This document shows positions 61,376 to 64,000 of a stretch of 64,000 nt of DNA, in pieces. This stretch comes from Planctomycetota bacterium (GTDB lineage Bacteria; Planctomycetota; PLA2; JAEUHO01), in NCBI GenBank assembly GCA_020631815.1, contig JACKGW010000009.1, positions 62,001 to 126,000 on the forward strand, written 5' to 3'. Numbering within the stretch: the first letter of the stretch is position 1; every line of letters begins with the position of its first letter. The notes beneath the pieces are model-generated. The model was not told the origin of the DNA. It searched no databases and worked only from the letters and a program-made list of their open reading frames with translations. The translations under genes and the position numbers were made by a program.

Positions 61376-64000
61376 ATGGAAACCACGTTGCGAACGCTGG
61401 TGGGCTTCGTTCTGGTCGTCCTGCTAGCCGCATGCGGGAGCAGCAGCGGAGCGGGACAGAAGGTCGAGCTGGACCCCAAGGCGGACCCGGATGGCGACGG
61501 GCTCACGACGGAGCAGGAGCTCACGCCGCGGCTCATCCTGATCGATGACACCGGTTTCGGCTTGGGCGAGGGCGACGACTTCGGCGCACTGTCCGAGCGT
61601 GAGGTCACGAGCGACCCGCTGGTGGCCGACACCGACGGCGACGGACTCGATGACGGCGAGGAGTACACCATCCGCACGGATCCACGCTCGGTCGACACCG
61701 ACGGCGACGGACTCGACGACAACGCGGAGTGGAACCAGTGGTTCACAAGTCCCGTGTCGGTGGACTCCGACGGAGATGCCCGCGGTCCGGGCAATACGAC
61801 CAGCGGAGGTCCACCCAACGGCTTCCTCTTCGACGGCGAGGAGCTGAAGCTCGGCCTTTCCCCCACCCTGTGGGACACGGACGGCGACGGCAAGAGCGAC
61901 TACGACGAGATCGACCATCGCTTCCGCAACGCCCGCATAGCCGAGGTTCCACGCGTCGCGATCGTCCAGGAAGGACCGATCGACATTCGGCTCGACCTCG
62001 AGACCTCCCGCGAGACGTCGATCACGACAGGGTTCGGGACCAGCATGTCTACCGGCAGCAGCACCTCCTCGTCGGAGAGCACCGAGCAGTCCCACGAAAC
62101 GCACTTCGAGTGGGGTGTCAGCGTGACGGGCGGCACGGAGGGTGGGTTCCCGACGGCACTCGTCTCGGTGAGCTTCTCGGCGGGCTTCTCCGACTCGTAC
62201 ACGGTGGGATTCAGCAAGGAGTCCACCCGCGAGATGCAGCGGGAGAGCACGCGCTACGAGGAAACGTCGCGCTCGCTGGGAGAGACAAGCTCCAGCGGTC
62301 GGATCTCGACGGCGCTGCGCTTTCGGAACAGCGGTCAGATCTCCACGTTCACCCTGACCAATCTGGGTATCGCGGTGCAGCAGCTGCGACCCGGAGACGG
62401 CGGCGCCGAGTACGCCACGCTGGCGACGATGCGACCCGCCCTGGACTCAGTCACGCTGGCGCCTGGAGAGCTCTCGCCGCCCATCCAGATCGAGGCCGAG
62501 GATGTGAATGCGGAAGTCATCAAGGCCTTCATGAAGAATCCCAGCAGCCTCGTGTTCGCGCCGACGTACGTCGACATCCAGAATGCGGACGGCATCGACT
62601 TCGACTTCCTGACGGAGAGCACCTACGCCCAAACGGCGCTAGTGGTGCTGGACTTCGGCGACGGACGCGTGGAGCGCTACCGTGTCGCCACCAACGTGCT
62701 GCGCGGCCCCGGAGGGACCTTCGAAGGGATCTCGATGCACGACGTGCTGACCGAAGTCCTGCACATCCCCTACACGCTGCGCAACCGACCGACGGACGTG
62801 CCAGACCCGAACGACCCCAACCAGAGCACCACGATTGCATGGAACGTGCTGTCCAGCTTGGACGGTGTTGAACATGACGTCCCCGCCCAGGGGCCCTCCC
62901 ACAGCTGGATCGTCGGAGCCACACGCCCCGAGCTGATCGCACCGGGCGTGGATTTCGACGCCATGCGACTCCAAGCAGGGGACGAGGTCACGCTCACTCT
63001 GGTTCGGGACGATGACGCCGACCGCGTCTCCGACCGCATCGAGGAGTTCTACGGCGCCGAGCCAGGCCAAGACACCGACCACGACGGTCTGACCGACCAG
63101 GTAGAAATCGTGATTGGCTGGGTAGCTGGCATCGACCCGGCGGACGCCCGTGTGACGTTGGACGGCCTCGTCGAGGGATACCCGCGGCAGGTCTACAGCA
63201 GCCCGACCTCCACGGACACCGACGGCGACGGCCTCAACGACTTCGACGAGCGGCGTGCCGGGACGGACCCCACGGTTGCAGATACGGACGGCGACGGCAT
63301 CGACGACGCCCACGACCTGTTCCCGCTCGTCCCGGGCCGCCGGCTCCACGTCGACGACGACAGCACGTATGCGGGAGCCGATGCCGGAAGCACGTGGTCC
63401 ACGGCTCTGCCGACCCTGCAGCTGGCACTCACCGCTGCGCGCGCCTCGCAGGACGATCTGCGGTCGACGCTCGGCGCCGGTGGAGCTTCGCTGGCCGACG
63501 CCCTCGCCGCAGCACGTGCCGCGCTCGACACCGACGCAGGAGACGACCTTCCCGGACCGTACCCGGATGACGTGCTCGTACACGCTCAAGACCTCGTGGT
63601 GGAGCTGTGGGTCGCGCGCGGAACGTACTTCCCGATCGACGATGGTCCTGGTGCTGGGCGCATCGACACCTTCGAGCTGGTCGATGGCGTGGCCCTTGTC
63701 GGCGGCTTCCAAGGCAACGAGGCCCTGGCCGAGGAGCGCATGCGTGATGCCATCGCTGGCGGGACGGTGCTGTCAGGCGAGATCGGGTCCACGACGGACC
63801 GCACCGACAATTCCTTCCACGTCGTCACGTGCCCGAAGGAGGCCACTCCCAGCACCCGCCTGGACACGGTCGTGGTGACGGGGGGGTACGCCGGCGGCAG
63901 CGGGCAGGGCGGCATGGGTGGTGGCATGATCATCCGGGGGGGATCGCCCACGCTTCGCAGCGTTGTGTTCCTGGCGTGCCACGCCCGCGTTGCGGGTGGA
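61376..64000 (+). CDS. Large surface lipoprotein with thrombospondin type-3 repeats, 3' end cut off
   Basis: The frame is open for 875 codons to the window edge. A lipobox LLAAC (Cys20) is followed by calcium-binding thrombospondin type-3 repeats with DPDGDG, ADTDGDGLDDGEE, VDTDGDGLDD and WDTDGDGKSDYDE in the first 190 residues. A Ser/Thr/Glu-rich middle domain (ETSRETSITTGFGTSMSTG, ESTEQSHETHFEWGVSVTGG) is next, then a second repeat block (TDTDGDGLNDFDE, ADTDGDGIDD). The last part starts LHVDDDSTYAGADAGSTWSTALPTL and runs into GGYAGGSGQGGMGGGM, typical of a right-handed beta helix. It is predicted to be displayed on the cell surface. A good SD (GGAGGAAG) precedes the ATG. Confidence 0.85.
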   Translation, partial: METTLRTLVGFVLVVLLAACGSSSGAGQKVELDPKADPDGDGLTTEQELTPRLILIDDTGFGLGEGDDFGALSEREVTSDPLVADTDGDGLDDGEEYTIRTDPRSVDTDGDGLDDNAEWNQWFTSPVSVDSDGDARGPGNTTSGGPPNGFLFDGEELKLGLSPTLWDTDGDGKSDYDEIDHRFRNARIAEVPRVAIVQEGPIDIRLDLETSRETSITTGFGTSMSTGSSTSSSESTEQSHETHFEWGVSVTGGTEGGFPTALVSVSFSAGFSDSYTVGFSKESTREMQRESTRYEETSRSLGETSSSGRISTALRFRNSGQISTFTLTNLGIAVQQLRPGDGGAEYATLATMRPALDSVTLAPGELSPPIQIEAEDVNAEVIKAFMKNPSSLVFAPTYVDIQNADGIDFDFLTESTYAQTALVVLDFGDGRVERYRVATNVLRGPGGTFEGISMHDVLTEVLHIPYTLRNRPTDVPDPNDPNQSTTIAWNVLSSLDGVEHDVPAQGPSHSWIVGATRPELIAPGVDFDAMRLQAGDEVTLTLVRDDDADRVSDRIEEFYGAEPGQDTDHDGLTDQVEIVIGWVAGIDPADARVTLDGLVEGYPRQVYSSPTSTDTDGDGLNDFDERRAGTDPTVADTDGDGIDDAHDLFPLVPGRRLHVDDDSTYAGADAGSTWSTALPTLQLALTAARASQDDLRSTLGAGGASLADALAAARAALDTDAGDDLPGPYPDDVLVHAQDLVVELWVARGTYFPIDDGPGAGRIDTFELVDGVALVGGFQGNEALAEERMRDAIAGGTVLSGEIGSTTDRTDNSFHVVTCPKEATPSTRLDTVVVTGGYAGGSGQGGMGGGMIIRGGSPTLRSVVFLACHARVAGG

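Overview
This is a very GC-rich window (roughly 70% G+C by eye) from a diderm bacterium. Support for diderm comes from a LolCD-type ABC transporter, several LolA-fold secreted proteins, many lipobox lipoproteins, and no spore or Gram-positive wall genes beyond a SpoIID-domain lipoprotein. The NfeD/NfeD/FloA operon, large thrombospondin-type-3 and beta-helix surface proteins, a histone-H1-like Lys/Ala/Pro protein and many GTG/TTG starts fit a deep-branching Planctomycetota (or possibly Myxococcota) lineage. No phylogenetic marker was tested, so this is a judgement only.

Layout. 1-6.7 kb: an M16-peptidase-like gene cut by the left edge, three tandem LolA-like secreted paralogues, mutL and a CPBP membrane protease. 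6.7-13 kb: DNA and RNA housekeeping (holA, ubiE/menG, ruvB, a SpoIID-domain lipoprotein, tgt), with two roughly 195 bp palindromic mobile-type repeats placed between stop codons. 13-25.5 kb: an SH3-type secreted protein, two PLP aminotransferases, membrane proteins, larC, lipA, a GT4 glycosyltransferase, a threonine aldolase, and a DUF3352-like protein fused to a GspG pseudopilin C-terminus. 25.6-36 kb: a lipoprotein, a coiled-coil membrane protein, tRNA-Ala(GGC) with a 28-bp duplication of its 3' end, a small unknown gene, and three tandem roughly 720-aa carboxypeptidase-regulatory-like proteins. 35.9-37.9 kb: a clear cobalamin riboswitch upstream of a propeller-like lipoprotein. 37.9-43.9 kb: the nfeD-nfeD-floA operon and lolCD-like genes. 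44-51 kb: an RseB-like lipoprotein with an anti-sigma-like protein, an isolated rplC, a histone-like gene, a PilZ protein, and repeats.

51-59.3 kb holds a compact, translationally coupled type II fatty-acid/polyketide-like cluster. It has a FabL-like enoyl reductase, an ACP fused to a zinc ribbon, two competent ketosynthases, two ketosynthase-like proteins without the catalytic Cys, two hotdog dehydratases, a FabG reductase and its own AcpS. From the ACP onward every junction overlaps by four bases.

Thirty bases downstream lies what I consider the most exciting part, two consecutive predicted selenoprotein genes. The first is an exported thioredoxin-like protein with an in-frame TGA at the nucleophilic Cys (UGPC). 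The second is a small three-helix membrane protein with an in-frame TGA at position 76. Each TGA is followed, after 14 and 13 nt respectively, by a G-loop hairpin that matches bacterial SECIS rules. A thioredoxin-fold lipoprotein lacking CxxC and a large surface lipoprotein (open at the right edge) follow.
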